From positions 310,001 to 374,000 of the forward strand of contig WFMF01000148.1 in the NCBI GenBank assembly GCA_011033025.1: a stretch of DNA of 64,000 nt. Reading direction: 5' to 3'. Every line of letters starts with the position of its first letter. Positions within the stretch are counted from its first letter, which is position 1. The DNA is from Beroe forskalii. Its lineage: Eukaryota; Ctenophora; Nuda; Beroida; Beroidae. Positions 32,091-46,100 of this stretch are shown in pieces. Under the pieces are notes generated by a model. That model saw nothing but the letters and a program-made list of their open reading frames with translations. It made no database searches and was not told where the DNA came from. The position numbers were made by a program, and so were the translations under genes.

Positions 32091-35000
32091 GAAGGTGAAC
32101 TCTAAATCAACCAGAAAATTAAATTTTTAAAAATTGGAAAAATTTAAAAGGATGGAATTCTTCAAAATATGGACAAAACCAGAAACTAAAAAAAGAAATT
32201 AGAACCAAATACCAACTTTTAAATTTTTCCCCTCCCCACAAACATACATGTCATCGTCTTCATCTTCACGTTTGTTCCCTCTGTTTTCTTTTTTCTTTTT
32301 TCTTGTGGCTGGCTGTACTGGTTCAGTCAGCTCTTCTTCCACAACTCTGAGATTGAGTGTTTGTGATTATTAGATGAATTTTGGTCATTTGGAAATAACG
32401 TGATCAACCAAAAGTAAAATGATCAATCGCATCAAAGACAGCAAACAAGTTAATGTTCAAGTAAATTGGTGCCAGGCTAAAATTCAGGCTAAAGTCTTAT
32501 CTATGAAGGTTATGATGAATATGATACCAGGGCCCACCCCCTCTTTAAACCCGGGGAAAACTCCGCCTGAACCCGAAGCTTTTCAACATGTTTCTTAGAT
32601 TTCTCATGCTGCTTCATCCTGGATAGAAGTTAGTTACTTAGTTAGAGTTCCAGATACTGATCGCTCGAAACTCAAGAGGGAGAGGTCAATAATTACAATA
32701 ACAACGATAAAGATACCCGATTTGGGGGTGAATTAACAAGGGTTACATTTTTCTTTTAAAAACTTTTGAGGGGCAGTAGAAAGGATCCTCCTCTTCGTCA
32801 TGTCAAATACTCATTAACAGTTCCTTTTGGAGGCAGGTTGAGTGATGGGGATGAGTTGCGATGAGGGTAGTAAATAATACTGTGTTTAAAAGTTGTCAAA
32901 GATCATCGTCAAATTGTCACATTTTTGGTGTTAAGACCTTTGCAATCACAGAAAGTGGCTAATAAACACGTTTTAACGTTAAACTCTGAAGCAGAATAAC
33001 AAGTTTTTTAGAAGATAAGATTTGATTGAACCCCCAAGGGGTTCCCCCAAATTTTTGGACTTTTTGAGAAAATGTTGACAAATCGTCAATTTTTTGGCCC
33101 GGGGTTTTTGGGAGAACCCTGCCCGGGGGGGCCCTTTAAAGGGGCCAAAAATGGGCATTTTTTTCAAAGCGATTGGGAGAGATCGGGTTGTGCATGTTGG
33201 AGTTTCCTAAAAAAATTTGAAGTCGATATTCAAATGGGGAGTTTGGCCGAAAACGTATCCCATATGGGTTGCGCAATTATTTTGGCCCTAACCCGCAAAA
33301 ATTTAAAATTTTGAATGCAACTTTTTTCGGGTAGCATTGGTTTTTTTATTTCGCAAAATTGGGTTTATTGTTGGGTTTGGGAAAACCTTCCCCAAAAGTT
33401 TTCTGGGTTGGTTTGCGAAAAAATTTTTATTTTTTTTTCCCCCCCATTTTTAAAATTTTTTCGAAATTTTTTGAATCCTTTGAAACAATTTTGCACTTAT
33501 TTTTTGTCGAAATTTGAGTTATTTTTTTGGTCCTCGGGCCAAAAAACCCGGATTTTTTTTGAGGACCAAAAGGGGGCCCAAAAATTTTGTCAAAACAAAG
33601 CAAGACTAAAAAATTTTAAAAAATTTAAAAATAAGGAAAAAAAAATCTTTTTCCCAAAACCCCCAAAAATTTTTTTTTTTCCCCAAGGCCCAAGAATCAA
33701 CCGGCCCCGTAAAAATAACCTCCCTTCGTAAAATTGGTTTCTTTAAAATATTGATTTTGGGGGTTAGGGGGAAAAAACTTCCCCTTCCCTTGGAACTTTT
33801 TTTGGGGCCAAAAGTATCGACTTTAAATGGTAACCGGGGAATATCGTTACCCCATCTCGTCAAGCCTTTAAAAATGAAGGCCCATTTGGGCAGGCCCGGG
33901 GGGGCCCCGGCCTTTTAGTAATTTGGGGGCCCCCCAAAAAAGTTTTTAAAAAGGTTTTCTGGTGATTCGTTGGGTCGATCGACCCCTTTCCCCAACGGGA
34001 AGCTACTTTTAGGCCGAAAAAACGGGGAAAATTTTTGTGCTTTTGTTTGTTCTGAATTTTGTCTTCGCGTTACGAAATCAACACAAAAATTTGCGACAGT
34101 GGCAATTCGCCTGACGTCGCAAAATGAACCAGATAAGACATTATACCCCCCCCAAAACTTTTGTTTTAGGGCCTGTAAGTTTGGTTATACGGTCTCCACT
34201 GAATACAGTGTAAAAAAACTTAAAATGAAATTTTATTTTTTAAAGACACTCAAAATCTGTAAGCGTTGAATCGGACAAGGGTCGTCAGACCGAGTGGGAA
34301 GAAATACTGTTGTTTGGTCAGAAAATAGTCACAAAGCTATTTCCGGTCGGGGTATAATCCGGTTCCATGATCTCAGCTGTGACCGAATACCTTCGATAAT
34401 GAACTCAACCTCTCCATTATCCAACACAAAGTCTCGGCTGTCGCCTCGACCATGTAAGTTGCGGTATACGGTCACCACTTCGACATGTAACCGCTTAGTT
34501 TACCTCATCATGTTGAGCTAGAGTTTCTTTCTCTTGTTCGGCTATCCTCTCAATTTCCCTGCAAAATAGACACATCGGCTAGACAGTGGTCAGAGGGTAT
34601 CTGGTTTATTCACGCAAAGAATCATGATACTATGCGATCACATGTGATTCATATATATTCCAACTTATCAATCCCTTGTTTAAATTTGGAGCCTAAACCC
34701 ATAAAATTTTAAAAGCAACCCCTCATATTCATTTTTTCCCCAATAACCCAAATACTCACCTCTTCCCCCCTCTTCCCCTCCTTTCTCAGCCTCCCCTTTT
34801 TTTCCAGAACCTTTCCCTTCCTCTGAGCAAACTGGGGTCTTTCTTTTTGATGCGAACCGGGGCCCTGACTGAGCATTGTACCCTTCTTTCCTTCATTCTT
34901 CTTGTTTTCCCCAGCACGCCCTCGTCCCCATCAGCCAGGGGGTGGGGTAAATCTCAGGAAACCCTACTGTATGAATAAGATGGACATGAAAAGATATCAA

Positions 35001-38000
35001 GATAGTGAAGTTATAAATTCGGTGTCCTCAAATGAGATATTCCCCAATTAAGCCGGGAAAAAAAACGACTTTGAAGAATTTCGGCCCCTTATGCAAAAAG
35101 AAAAACAAACCTGCCTGGTTACCAACTTAATTTTCGCTTTTATTGGCAAACTATCATTTCAAATACCAATTCGATGTCGTATACTCGTTACCCAAATTAA
35201 CCTCTTAGTGGAGAGCCCCTCCGGTGGGTCTGACGTCATCAAAGGTTGGGTTGCCCGAACAGGGGGGTTTTCCCAGTCGCCCCCTTCACGTACAGAAAAA
35301 ATTAACTTTTCAAAACAAAGGACATTCAAAAATTAGTCCATTGAAGAGAAAAATAAAATTCCCCGGTTTTGGGGAGTAACTGAAAAATTGGGGTTTTATA
35401 TTTTTCTAAACGATTTTAGAGAAAGCACATCCCCTCCCTTCCCTCTGGGTAAACAAGTCATTAAAGGTGAACCCCTTTTAAAACCAGAGTAAAGGGGGAA
35501 TGGAAACCCCATCCTTTTTATCTTTGTTTTGACCGAACGGGAACGATCAGAGATGAAAATGAGGGACATCATCAAAGAGGGGCCCCGGGGGTCCTGGGAA
35601 GCCCCGGGGGGACGCTATCTAGTCCCAGGCGAGGGGGGGTGGTGAAGGTGATGGAGGTGGTGGGGGTAAAAATGGGGTTGTGGTGGGGGGAATCCCTTAA
35701 AACAATAAGATCCAGGCTATCGAAAATGAGAATGTCACCCCTGTATTGTGAGGTGACAGTTGGTTCTAGAAACATCCATTCTGTCTACTGACAACGCCAA
35801 ACTAGCTACCCCCCTTTTCCTTCTCACCATTTTGCCTAAAATAAGACAAAAACTCCACACTATTGGTCAAAACAACAATTGTAACAAAATTGTCCCAAAA
35901 AAATCACCACCTCCCCCGAGAATTGTTTCCCTGTTTCTAAGTTTTTAATACCAAAAATTAATTCCTGGGTTGTTTAAAATTTTGCTTCCTTCATTCCCTG
36001 ATAAGTTAATTATTAGATTAAGAGAGGGTGAGGTTTTGGAGGGGTTGGGGGGGTCATTAACACCCCGTGTTTCTTCTTCATTCCCCTGGGTTAATGATTA
36101 TCAAATATAATTACTAAGATCTGGAGACTGGATGGGTGGATTTGATATGACTGAAGACAGGACAGGGAGGGGTCTAGAGTTTTTTTCTTTCCACTTTAGA
36201 GCCAGCTGAGTTTTTGATTCATCCGCACCCGACTTTTCAACCAACACCTCTAGAACACTTCATACAGAGGAGTTTGGGTTAGCGGGTAAAATAGAGGGAA
36301 AGAGCATTTTGGGTCAAAAAACCAAAAAACTCGTATTCACTGGCTTTTAAAAAACAAGAAAAAACTTGGGGAAATCAGGTGTTACGAAAGAGATGTGCTG
36401 TATATGTCTTGACAGGCTTATAACCAAATTGTATAAAGCATAAAGATGAAATAAACAAGTTCAGGTGATAGCACAAATATAATCATCATTAAGTCATGAT
36501 ATCAGATATATTGAGATCACAGTATCCAGCTGAGAGTTCTCTAGGTTTGAATATAATATGGTGTGAATTCTTTCAACAACACAAATATTGATAATTCAAT
36601 TTCAATGTCCTTTTAACAAAAACAGAACACTGAACCAGTCATTGAAGCAAGCATTTATCGATTTTTATGGGCCAGTGTCTGTTTTAGTGTTTGAAAGAAC
36701 CACAATAAGTTACATATTCAACACAGGTTGTCAAGTTTTCAGGTGTTTTTTGCATCTGCCATTGAATTTTCCTCCCAAGGACTTGGATGGGGGGAAAGAA
36801 ATTTGATACCCTCATCTGACCAAAACATTCCAAAGGGAGATGGGAGTTAATCCCTGGGCCTCCCAATCTGAATGATTTTACTTGAATGGGGTTTATGGAT
36901 GAGGGGGAAAACAACAAATTTGGGAGTTTAAATTGTTGATTAACCAAAAAATGATTTTGTTAACAGGGGTATTCGGTTCCCCGCTTCCCCCTCCCCTCTG
37001 ACCAAACACATTTTTTGGCAACATTTTATTCCACTCGATATATGCAGGGGAATAAGATGTTCCATTTTTGTCAATTAAACAAATAACATGGGGCAATCAC
37101 CAAATTCTAAAATGGACTTTAGTTACAAAAAATCTTACCAGATGCAATGATGTTCTGTATGGTTTCCCAAAAGGGAAGGGCTAAGCCATGATTTTGTTTG
37201 CCTTTCAGTTTAATTTGTGCGACCCCAGGTCAAAATTGCTCTGTTTTTTAATTTATGGGGGTTTTTCTGATTTTGATTAACAAAACCAGTCCCCAAATAT
37301 GAGATTGTTAGGTCAATGCTCAAATGACTGAGAATAAATTTAAAAACACTCAATTTAAAATTTTTCGATAAATTTATAAGAATATTTAATTTTTATAGGC
37401 CTCTAGTATCAGAACCACACAAATATGTAAAATTCAACTTTTAATTAAGTGCATACTGTTAATCAAAATAAAGGTCATCAAAAAAGGGTATGGGTATATG
37501 ACATAAAATAAATGAATATCAACCAAAGATAGGAGGAGGGGGAAGAGACTTAACAAAATCAATGTTCCATGAGAAAAAGTCCTCCCATCAACTGTGAAAA
37601 GAACGGGGGTTTATTTAATTTTTTAAAATATATCATTACCATGGCGTCAAAAACACCAAATGGCCCCCACATCAGGTGTCAACTCTAGGTGATGGTGAAG
37701 GATAACCAAATTTTAACACCATCAACCTTTAAAAAAAAAATTTTAAATATAAAAGTTTTATCATAACTATTTTTAACTATTCTTTCTAAATTTGTGTTTT
37801 CAAATTTCATAAAATACAGAGGCAGATTATAAAAATTGCACAAAGAAAATCAAACTTAATCGAAATATTTTTGAACAACATCACCCCCTTTAAAAAAACC
37901 CCCCCAAATAAAACATGATTGGGAAAGATTAACAGGTTTGGGCGTAAGGGGGTCTTGTGTCATCAGCAACATATTGAAAGGATAGCAAAAAAAAACCAGT

Positions 38001-38600
38001 ATAACCCCCATGGATGGGATGATCAAAAAACAAATGCATGGATGAACAACAAAAACAATAAAGATTTAATAATGCGAAAATTAAAAATGACCCAATTTAA
38101 ATTTAAATTAATTTGTCTAATCCCCCAAGAGCCCAAAGAACAAATACAAAAGTAATTGGGAAAACCCATTATGAAACACTCAGATATCATAACACCGAGC
38201 ATTAATAATTTGGATGATACTTGATAAGATAACATTTTTATAATAGATTCAACACGAATATATCAAACACCTTCATAATCATCTACCATGAACTGTAACT
38301 TTTGATCTGCAGGTGTTTGCCCCAGGACAGATCAAAGTTTTGAGTTAAATGACTAAGCCAGTACTAATCCAAAGCAGCAGTATTTTTTGGAGTTTAAACT
38401 ACAATATAAAATATGATGACGAGTTTTGATGAACACATCAGCATTGTTCTCAGAGCTCAATCATTTTTCAATTCAACTTGTTGCAGGATCTAGTCTTTCA
38501 GCCTCATCTGACGTGTTTTCATTTTGAATTTTAAATAAAACCGATATAAATATGCTTTAAATAAGTTTAACAAAAATGATTCCAAGCCCAACACAACCCC
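32090..38600 (-). pseudogene. Damaged copy of the DNAJC21-POMP block
   Basis: Collinear with 41230-49040 in the same orientation. DNAJC21-like exons: 9 near 32215-32345, 8 near 32530-32620, 7 near 32760-32870, 6 near 34505-34560, 5 near 34740-34935, 4 near 35200-35290, 3 near 35440-35530, 2 near 35905-36060, and 1 near 36190-36260. POMP-like exons: 3 near 36690-36875, 2 near 37131-37310, 1 near 37640-37740. All are disrupted. Some parts are almost identical to the intact block (36370-36580 against 46285-46500), while others (33.0-34.0, 34.7-36.1 and 36.75-38.0 kb) are corrupted toward homopolymer runs. DNAJC21 exons 10 onward are missing. It could be a real partial tandem duplication that decayed, or an unpolished alternate haplotype left in the assembly. 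I favour the second. Confidence 0.7.
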
Positions 38601-38646
38601 TCAAAAGTCGAAATGACATGACAGAATGTTGTTAATAACGTCATGG

Positions 38647-38739
38647 TTCCTAAGCCCGCATAGGTGTGTGTACGCGCGCGGCGCTTCCTTACGGGGAAGC
38701 GCGCCGCGCAACGCAGACAGGGATAAACGTGTTTAGCAA
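38647..38739. mobile_element. 93-bp MITE family 1 with exact 9-bp target duplication
   Basis: TTCCTAAGCCCGCATAGGTG to CGTGTTTAGCAA, flanked by ACGTCATGG at 38638-38646 and 38740-38748. The ends are weakly inverted (TTCCTAAGCCCG against TTGCTAAACACG in complement). It lies just outside the duplicated block; the corresponding place after 49040 carries different MITE copies. Confidence 0.88.
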
Positions 38740-38769
38740 ACGTCATGGATGTAATGAAATCCATTTATT

Positions 38770-39300
38770 TATCAAAAGCAAAATATCGGCGCGCGGGAGG
38801 GGGTCGGGTCATAGTGCCGGCATTTTTTCCCCACCCCCCCGCCCTTTCTGGGCCCCAAGACCCGGTTTTTAAAGGGGAAAAACAACCAAAATTTTTCAGT
38901 ATAAATTGCGAGCTGCCCGGGCCGGGTTGGGGCCCCCGTTACATTTTCTCCCTCCCCCCCTTTTTTCAAAAAAAAGGGGCCTGGGGGGGCCTTTTTGGGG
39001 GTTTAAGTGAAAAAAAGACGGACATTCGGGTTCAAATTTAATAGCGCCGCCCCCTTCTCCCTCTTCTATGCAGGAAAAAATTTAAAATTTTTAAAATATT
39101 TAAAACCAATATGTAGAAAAAATTCTTATGTTCTATGGGTTTAAAAAATTTTAATTTTATTTTTGGGGTTTTGTTTTAATTTTAAAGCCCGTCATTTCTC
39201 GCAAAATTAAATTTCAAATTGGGGTTATAACAGGGAATTTTTTAAATTTTTTCGATCCCAAAAAAATATTCAATTTTTCAGTTTTGAATATTCTGCTGTC
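38770..39300. other. Low-accuracy-looking stretch
   Basis: Long runs of C, G, A and T, no recognisable content, same style as 33-34 kb. 39300-40110 returns to normal complexity and holds nothing I can assign. Confidence 0.5.
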
Positions 39301-40113
39301 TATGGAGGGTTTTTTCTTAATTGTTGTGCTGTGCCTAACCCAACATACCTTTACTTAGGATTCCTTTGGGGAAAACCATTTATTGATGATGGGGAGTTTC
39401 CGATCCGGGATAGACTCTATGATCCCGGGGAGGTCCTTGATTTGGGAAAAACTCGGTAGCTGGTCAGGGCTTTCTGGTATCTGTCAATCCGGAGAACGGG
39501 GCCAGCCCTACCGCACCACGGAACCACTCATTGCCTTCTTGCCGGGCGACACTTGAGACTGAACAAGACATAGGAAACCTAATCCAGGGTAACTGTTGAG
39601 TAAGGGTGGGGATTAATTAAATAGCAAGAATAACATCCCATCAATTCTACGGTGTTGTAGCGAAAATCGTTGGAAAATAAAAATTCGGCGAGGTTATGTT
39701 AAAACTATAGTTCGAAAAATCGAGTGAAACTAAATACACATTTTATACACGTCGCGATACAACTTGCTATGCAGTTTTATTGAAGTGCATGGAATAACAT
39801 GGTGCAGCGTCTTTATCATGCTGCTTTTAGCTTGCAATAATAATATTAGAGATGGAGTGGAACATTCGAGAAAAGTAGAGTCAGAAATGAGTTTTTCATC
39901 GACTGCTTTTATGAAGAGTTAATGATGGTTTGAATCAAATAATTTCAGGGAAGACCAGCTATAAATCATAAGTTTTATCTGATTCGATCATAATTCATCA
40001 ATAAATATATCAGCTACAATAAAATTGGAATAAAATGAACCCAACCTGTACGAAAATAACGGGTAAACCTGAGAAATCACACCTAAAATCTAAAGATATA
40101 CGTTCAACTTACA

Positions 40114-43100
40114 TCACCTTTTCCTACCCTTCTTATTCTTTTTGTTACCCGCAGATTTACTATTGTTACTTTTCGGAACAAACTCCTTCTTAATAGCGTG
40201 TCCGGATTCCTTCAAGTGTTCGAATAGTTTGGTCTTGCTGGGGAATGAAGCTTGGCACATGTTACAGGAGGCTGTCTTGGGACCGTTTGTAGTTTGGGAG
40301 GTGTCTGGTGCTTTGGAAGTGCTGATTACTGTGTACTCTTCGTTAGAGGGAGGCTTTCCTTCACGGCTGAGAAAGGAAGTGAGATAATACGGAGTTTGGT
40401 ACATTTTTACCATTGACTTCGTACTTGTCCACGCAATATGAGCCTGCAGGCAATGAATAGAAAACACAAAGGAACTCACATAGGGCAGTTCCTGATAAGG
40501 TGAGATTGACAGTTTTAGTTAATTGTGGGAAACAATTCCACAAACAGGTGAACCTACCAGTCGCCTGGGGGAGGTCGGGTCATGACAGGGAAACCGCAGT
40601 AAGTAGTCTCTTCCTGCGTGTAGTAGTGTCCCATGTACTCCCTCCACTCCTCCTCTGGGGCGTCCTCAGCTGGACGGGGAGGTCCGACAACAGCTGAAAT
40701 GATGAAAGGAATGAGGACGAGGATGGTTTAAGTTTAGGGAAATGAAAATTAGGGGTATGTATAGCATATCGGTAGATCGAATGAAATTGGTCGATCGATC
40801 AACTTCATTTGATTGACTGGTGGACAGACAACAGCTGAGATTGTTTAATTTTGTTAGGGGAGATAATTTATATTTGTTGTTGAGGTGAGATAAAACTGAT
40901 TTTAAACGCTACAAACTTGGATGCCACATAGTGGGTTGAAAATGGCACTTATTAAAATCTTTGATATCACATGCTTCAGTGGAAGAATCATTCATTACTC
41001 ACCTTCAGGTTTGGTAGCTGATTCTTCTTCCGCTGATGAATGCTGTGAATTATTCTGTTCTGCATTTTCTACTTGAATTTCTGCTTCTTCTTCGTCGTCT
41101 TCTTCTAATTTACAGTTTCTGAGGGCTTCTTCTACCTCTGCCGCATCACTGCGGTTATTGAAATAATAAAAATAATAATAATTAGAGATTTTGTCACTCG
41201 ACAACTCATGTAAATCTCTCTACCCATTACAGCATTTAAAGGATGAACTCTGAAATCAGCCAGAGAATTAAATTCCCCGATATTGCTATGTTATAAGGAT
41301 AAAATTCTCCCAAATAATGGACAAAAACGGAAACGAAAAAGAGGAATTAGAACGAAATACCAACTTGTTTAGATTGGTCTCTTCTCCAGGCAAAGCATAC
41401 ATGTCATCATCCTCATCTTCTTCGTTTTGTTGCCTCCTGTTTTTCTTCTTTTTCTTTTTCTTCGTGGGCGTAGGCTGCACTGGTTCAGTCAGCTCTTCTT
41501 CCACAACTCTGAGTGTTTGTGATTATTAGACGAATTTGGGTCATTTTGAAATATCGTAATCAACCAAGAGTAATATGATCAATCGCATCATATATGGCAA
41601 ACAAGCTAATGTTCAAGTTGAAATTGGTGCCAGGCTTCAAAGTCTTATCAATAAAGTTGTATAGATGGAATATGATACCTACGGCTGTGCAAGCCCCGCC
41701 GCCTCCAACTCTGTAGAGAATTCCGCCTGTAGTTCTGCAAGCTTCTCAACGTGTTTCTTAGACTTCTCATGCTGCTTCATCCTGGATAGAAGTTAGAGAG
41801 GGTTCCAGATACTTATCGTTCAATACTCAGGGGGGATAAATAATTTCAATAACAACGATAAAGACATCCGAATTGAGGTGGCAATTTGTAAAAAGCGGTT
41901 ACATTTTGTCTGATTTGAAGAGCTTCTTGCAAAGCGGGCAGTAGAAAGGATCCTCCTCTTCGTCGCTGTCGGAATATTCATTCAACAGCTCGTCCAGTTG
42001 CTGAGGCAGGGAATTGAGTGATGAGATTGGTGGCTACGAGGGTAGTAAATAATAGTGTTTAAACGTTTTGGAACATCGCCACCGTTTTTACAGATAGGTG
42101 AAGATCATCGTCAAAATGTTATATTTTTAGTGGTAAGCCCTTTGCCAACACAAATAGTGGCTAATAAACAGTCTGAATGATGAACCCTGGAAGCCTGAAG
42201 TATATGTTGAATTGAACGCACTTTCCCAAATCAACAAAGCTGCACTTTTCAGCGCGCACGTACGCAAAATCAGGAAATTTGTGTGCTTTAATCGCTCTCG
42301 TTTTGAGATTTTGTCTTCGCGCGTTACGAAATCAACACAAAATTCTGGGACAGTGGCAATAACACGCATGACGTCGCAAAATTAACCGAAGATAGGACTG
42401 AAATTGGGTTATACCTCGTCATGTTGAGCCAGAGTTTCTTTCTCCTGTTCAGCTATCCTTTCAATTTCCCTGCAAAATAGATGCATCATCTTTACAGTGG
42501 TCAGAGAGTAACTGGTTTATTTACGCAATAAATCGTGTTATCATGTGATCACATGTATCTTCTAACGTATCAATGAACCCTCTGCAAAAACTTCGTGTAT
42601 TGAAGAGAAACTATCAACCATAGAATTCTCAAAAGCAATCCATACATATTCATTGCACATTCCCCTATCCAATAATCCACATACTCAGCCCTCTTTCTCC
42701 TCTGTTCCTCCTTCCTTCTCTTCTCAGCCTCCAGCCTTTCCTCTTCTAGAACCTTCTGCCGTTCTCTCTGGGCAATGACTCGCGGGTCTTTCTTCTTGAT
42801 GTGTGATACCAGCGTCCTGACTGAGTCATTGTATTCCTTCTTTGCCTCGTCCACTATTTTCTTGTTTTCTTTCTCCATTGCACGCAGCACTCGTCTCCCG
42901 TCAGCCTATAGTGAGGTAGGAGGTAAATCAAAGTAAACCCTACTGTATGAACAATATGGACTAAATTCCCGCCCTGGCCAGGGCGGTAACCCCCCGCGGT
43001 AAAAAGAAAACTGGCCAGGGGTATAAGTTAGAGATTTGAGTGTCACAGGGTGATATAATATATAATATCATGATAATTGGGAGCAAATTTGGAAAGCCGA

Positions 43101-46100
43101 GATGTCAAGAACGGGAAATGGTAGAGCCATGATCGAGGTCAGGTTTTGTTTATCTAAGATGGGAAAAATGTTATAGGCTATAAGAGAAGTTCTGGTGACG
43201 TCATTTTCACGTCACTATGACGTCATCAACTTAGCGAAATTTATTGCTTTTTTAGCGAGAATAGGCCATCTTTATGCGCATTTTTCACCAAGAAGGAATG
43301 GAGATAGCTCAAAAATGTTGAAAAATCGTTAGTTGGAAATTTAAAGAGCTTTCAGAAAATCATACGGATCATTGGGCTATCTCGATTTTTCATCGAGATA
43401 TACGCGATTTTCTAAGGTACGGTGAAAAATCAATTTCCAAATTTTAGGAGAAAAACGTAAACGAGTGATATGTCAAGAACTGCAGTTTATGTTGAGATGA
43501 GACCGGTCAAAGTATGTTGTACTAAGGCGGAATTGTCTTATAGGCTATATGGGAAGTTGGTTTGAGCTTATTTGGGTGCTCTGATGACGTCATCAAAATC
43601 GCGTAAAACCACTAAAATAGCGTATTTTGTGATAGATTTTGCGCTACTTTTACATCTCCAACTCATAGAGTTTTCATCGGATAATGTGGGTCAGAATAAC
43701 GGGGATCCGAATAACGGGGGTCCGAATAACGGGGGTCCGAATATCAGGGGTCCGAATAACGGGGGTCCGAATAACGAGGGTCCGAGTAACGGGGGTCCGA
43801 ATAACGGGGGTCCGAGTAACGGGGGTCCGAATATCGGGGGTCCGAGTAACGGGGGTCCGAATAACGGGGTCCGAATAACGGGGAAATATACGATGGACTA
43901 GTGAAGCACGTGAGTTCACGTGGACGTTTTGTAGAAATTAGGGGATTTGAAGAAATTGATATTTACGCAGGATTTTCGACTTGATTATGTTGAAATGAGT
44001 TTAAATACGACTAATGCACATGAAATTAGATCTGGTTGCCATATTTTAGCACGTGAGTACACACGGACGTTTTGTAGAAATTAGGGGATTTGAAGAGATT
44101 GATATTTACACGGGATTTTCGACTTGGTTACGTTGAAATGAGTTCAAATACGACTAATGCACGTGAAATTAGATCTGGTTGCTATTTAAGCACGTGAGTA
44201 CACACGGACGTTTTGTAGAAATTAAGACATATATCAATTCTAGTAATTTCAAGTTAGAATAACTTAGTTTTGGACTTCCTCAGGGTGATTTATGTGGGTT
44301 AGACTTGCGTGTGGGCTATTAACGAGGGTTCGGACTACGTGAGGGCAAGTTACGTGGGTCCAAACTGCCTTTGGGCAAGTAACATGGGTTCAAACTACAT
44401 ACATCTGTCAATATATCACCACCAAAACCGTTGGACGGTTGGTCTAGTAACCCCCCGCGGGTTTGGATGTGACAACGGAACCTGAAAAGAGACAAAATGG
44501 GCTGATCACATCCAAACCAGCGGGGGGTTACTAGACCAACCGTCCAACGGTTTTGGTGGTTATAACATGATAGTGAAGTTACAGAGATTCGTTGTAAATC
44601 AAATCGAGACACCCCTAGGTCCTAGCAATCATACTATGTTCTGCGCCAAGAAGGAAAACCGAAGGATCTCGAAGAACTTGCCCCTCCGTTAACCTGTCTA
44701 GCAAAAACCAGCCTGTCTGATGTCGTATAGCTCGTCTAGCCACATGTAATTCCTCTTGGTTGAGTAGCTCTGCCACCAGCCGTAGAAAAGTCTGACGTCA
44801 TCAAATGGAGTTGTGGAGTTGCCGAACAGGGGTGGGTCTTCCCATTCAGCTCCCTCTACGTACCTGTAGCGATGTGTTTCTTTGAAATAGTGTTTTTATA
44901 GTGTGTAGTCGTCATACTAGGTAGTAAAAACCTCATAGCTTGATAGCTGATACTGTGGATTCAGGGTTGCGAGTATTGGTTTCTATACAATGCCAGTATT
45001 GACTATAGATTATAGGTACCGGCATTCCACTGTTCTACTCTGTGTGGTATCTCTGTTACCACACAAAACCACCCTCACCTCTGGTCCTCCTCAGCTAGCT
45101 GAGTAAACAAGTCACTGTACACGGCGTAGAACCCCCCAGGATCGTCCTTAAAACCAGAATAACAGGAGGAACTGAAGTAACCCATCACGTTTATTTCGTC
45201 TGTTTGGTGATCCGAACCTGGTGATACGATCAGGTATACTGTGGGATAATGGAGATGAAAATGAGATGAAACTTGGTTCTAAAATCTAAACTTCCATTCT
45301 ATCAACTGGCAACCCACAGCAATACACGCCTCGACGGTCATTCAGCATAATATGAGACAAATACTCAACGCTGATTGGTCAAATTTAAGTAGTATCCCAC
45401 TAATAATTCATAATACCAGCCACCTACCTCCCCTGAGAATCTGTTCCCTGTGCTTATCATAGAATGCTTTCTCCTGCGGATCGCTCAGACAATCATACGC
45501 TTCCTGGATCGTCTGGTACACTCTGTGTGCCTCTTCCTCATTTCCCTGGGGTGATGTATCTGTCAGGGTTAGGGTGGATAGAATGAGGATGGGGGTGGAG
45601 TGAGTGAGGCTAGGTGGAGTGAGTGTGGATCGTCTGGTACACCCTGTGTGCCTCCTCCTCATTTCCCTGAGTTAGATTATAAGATTAAGAGATTAGGGTG
45701 GGGACGGGGGTGGGGTGAGGATGGGGGTGGAGTTAGTGTGGATTGTCTGGTACACCCTGTGTGCTTCTTCCTCATTCCCCTGATACGAGTTGATCAATTC
45801 AAGATAGTGTTATAAATCATGACAGTGCTCGGACTTCGATCGTTAGTTGTTTGGGTGTGACCAATGTATTCCGAGCATTTCAAGGTTAATTTCACGGCTC
45901 TTTTATATGTAGGAGTACTACCCAATTGGTGATGTGGCTGATTTTCATTGATATCATTTATAACCTCCTTATCAATGCTAAGAATTTCATATAACTGTAG
46001 ACAGAACAGGTGGGGCCTCATTTCCCTTGTTTTTATCTGGATGCCACTTCAGAGCCAGTTTACGGTGTGCTTTCTTGATCTCATCTGCCCCAGCACTCCG

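Larger units (their letters stand above)
42966..44560 (+). repeat. Dispersed repeat R1 (longest copy) plus hairpin element
   Basis: An intronic insertion between DNAJC21 exons 4 and 5 that is absent from the matching place of the damaged copy (34975-35190). It starts with the perfect palindrome CCGCCCTGGCCAGGGCGG (42969-42986) and contains a 15-bp minisatellite (43695-43883). It then carries tandem CACGTGAGT...TAGAAATTA blocks to about 44230 and ends in the hairpin at 44418-44560. Related copies are 230-690 (+) and 56470-57445 (-). No conserved frame. Confidence 0.75.

Noticed and set aside
33315..34269. Frames of 99-138 codons
   Set aside because: In low-accuracy sequence; homopolymer-rich peptides (Phe/Lys) without homology to the parallel block.
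39360..39600. Possible structured RNA or rRNA fragment (GC-richer, paired words)
   Set aside because: No match to any tRNA box arrangement or rRNA core sequence that I recognise.
43572..43919. Gly-Gly-Pro-Asn and Ile-Arg-Thr-Pro repeat peptides
   Set aside because: A 15-bp minisatellite inside a DNAJC21 intron.
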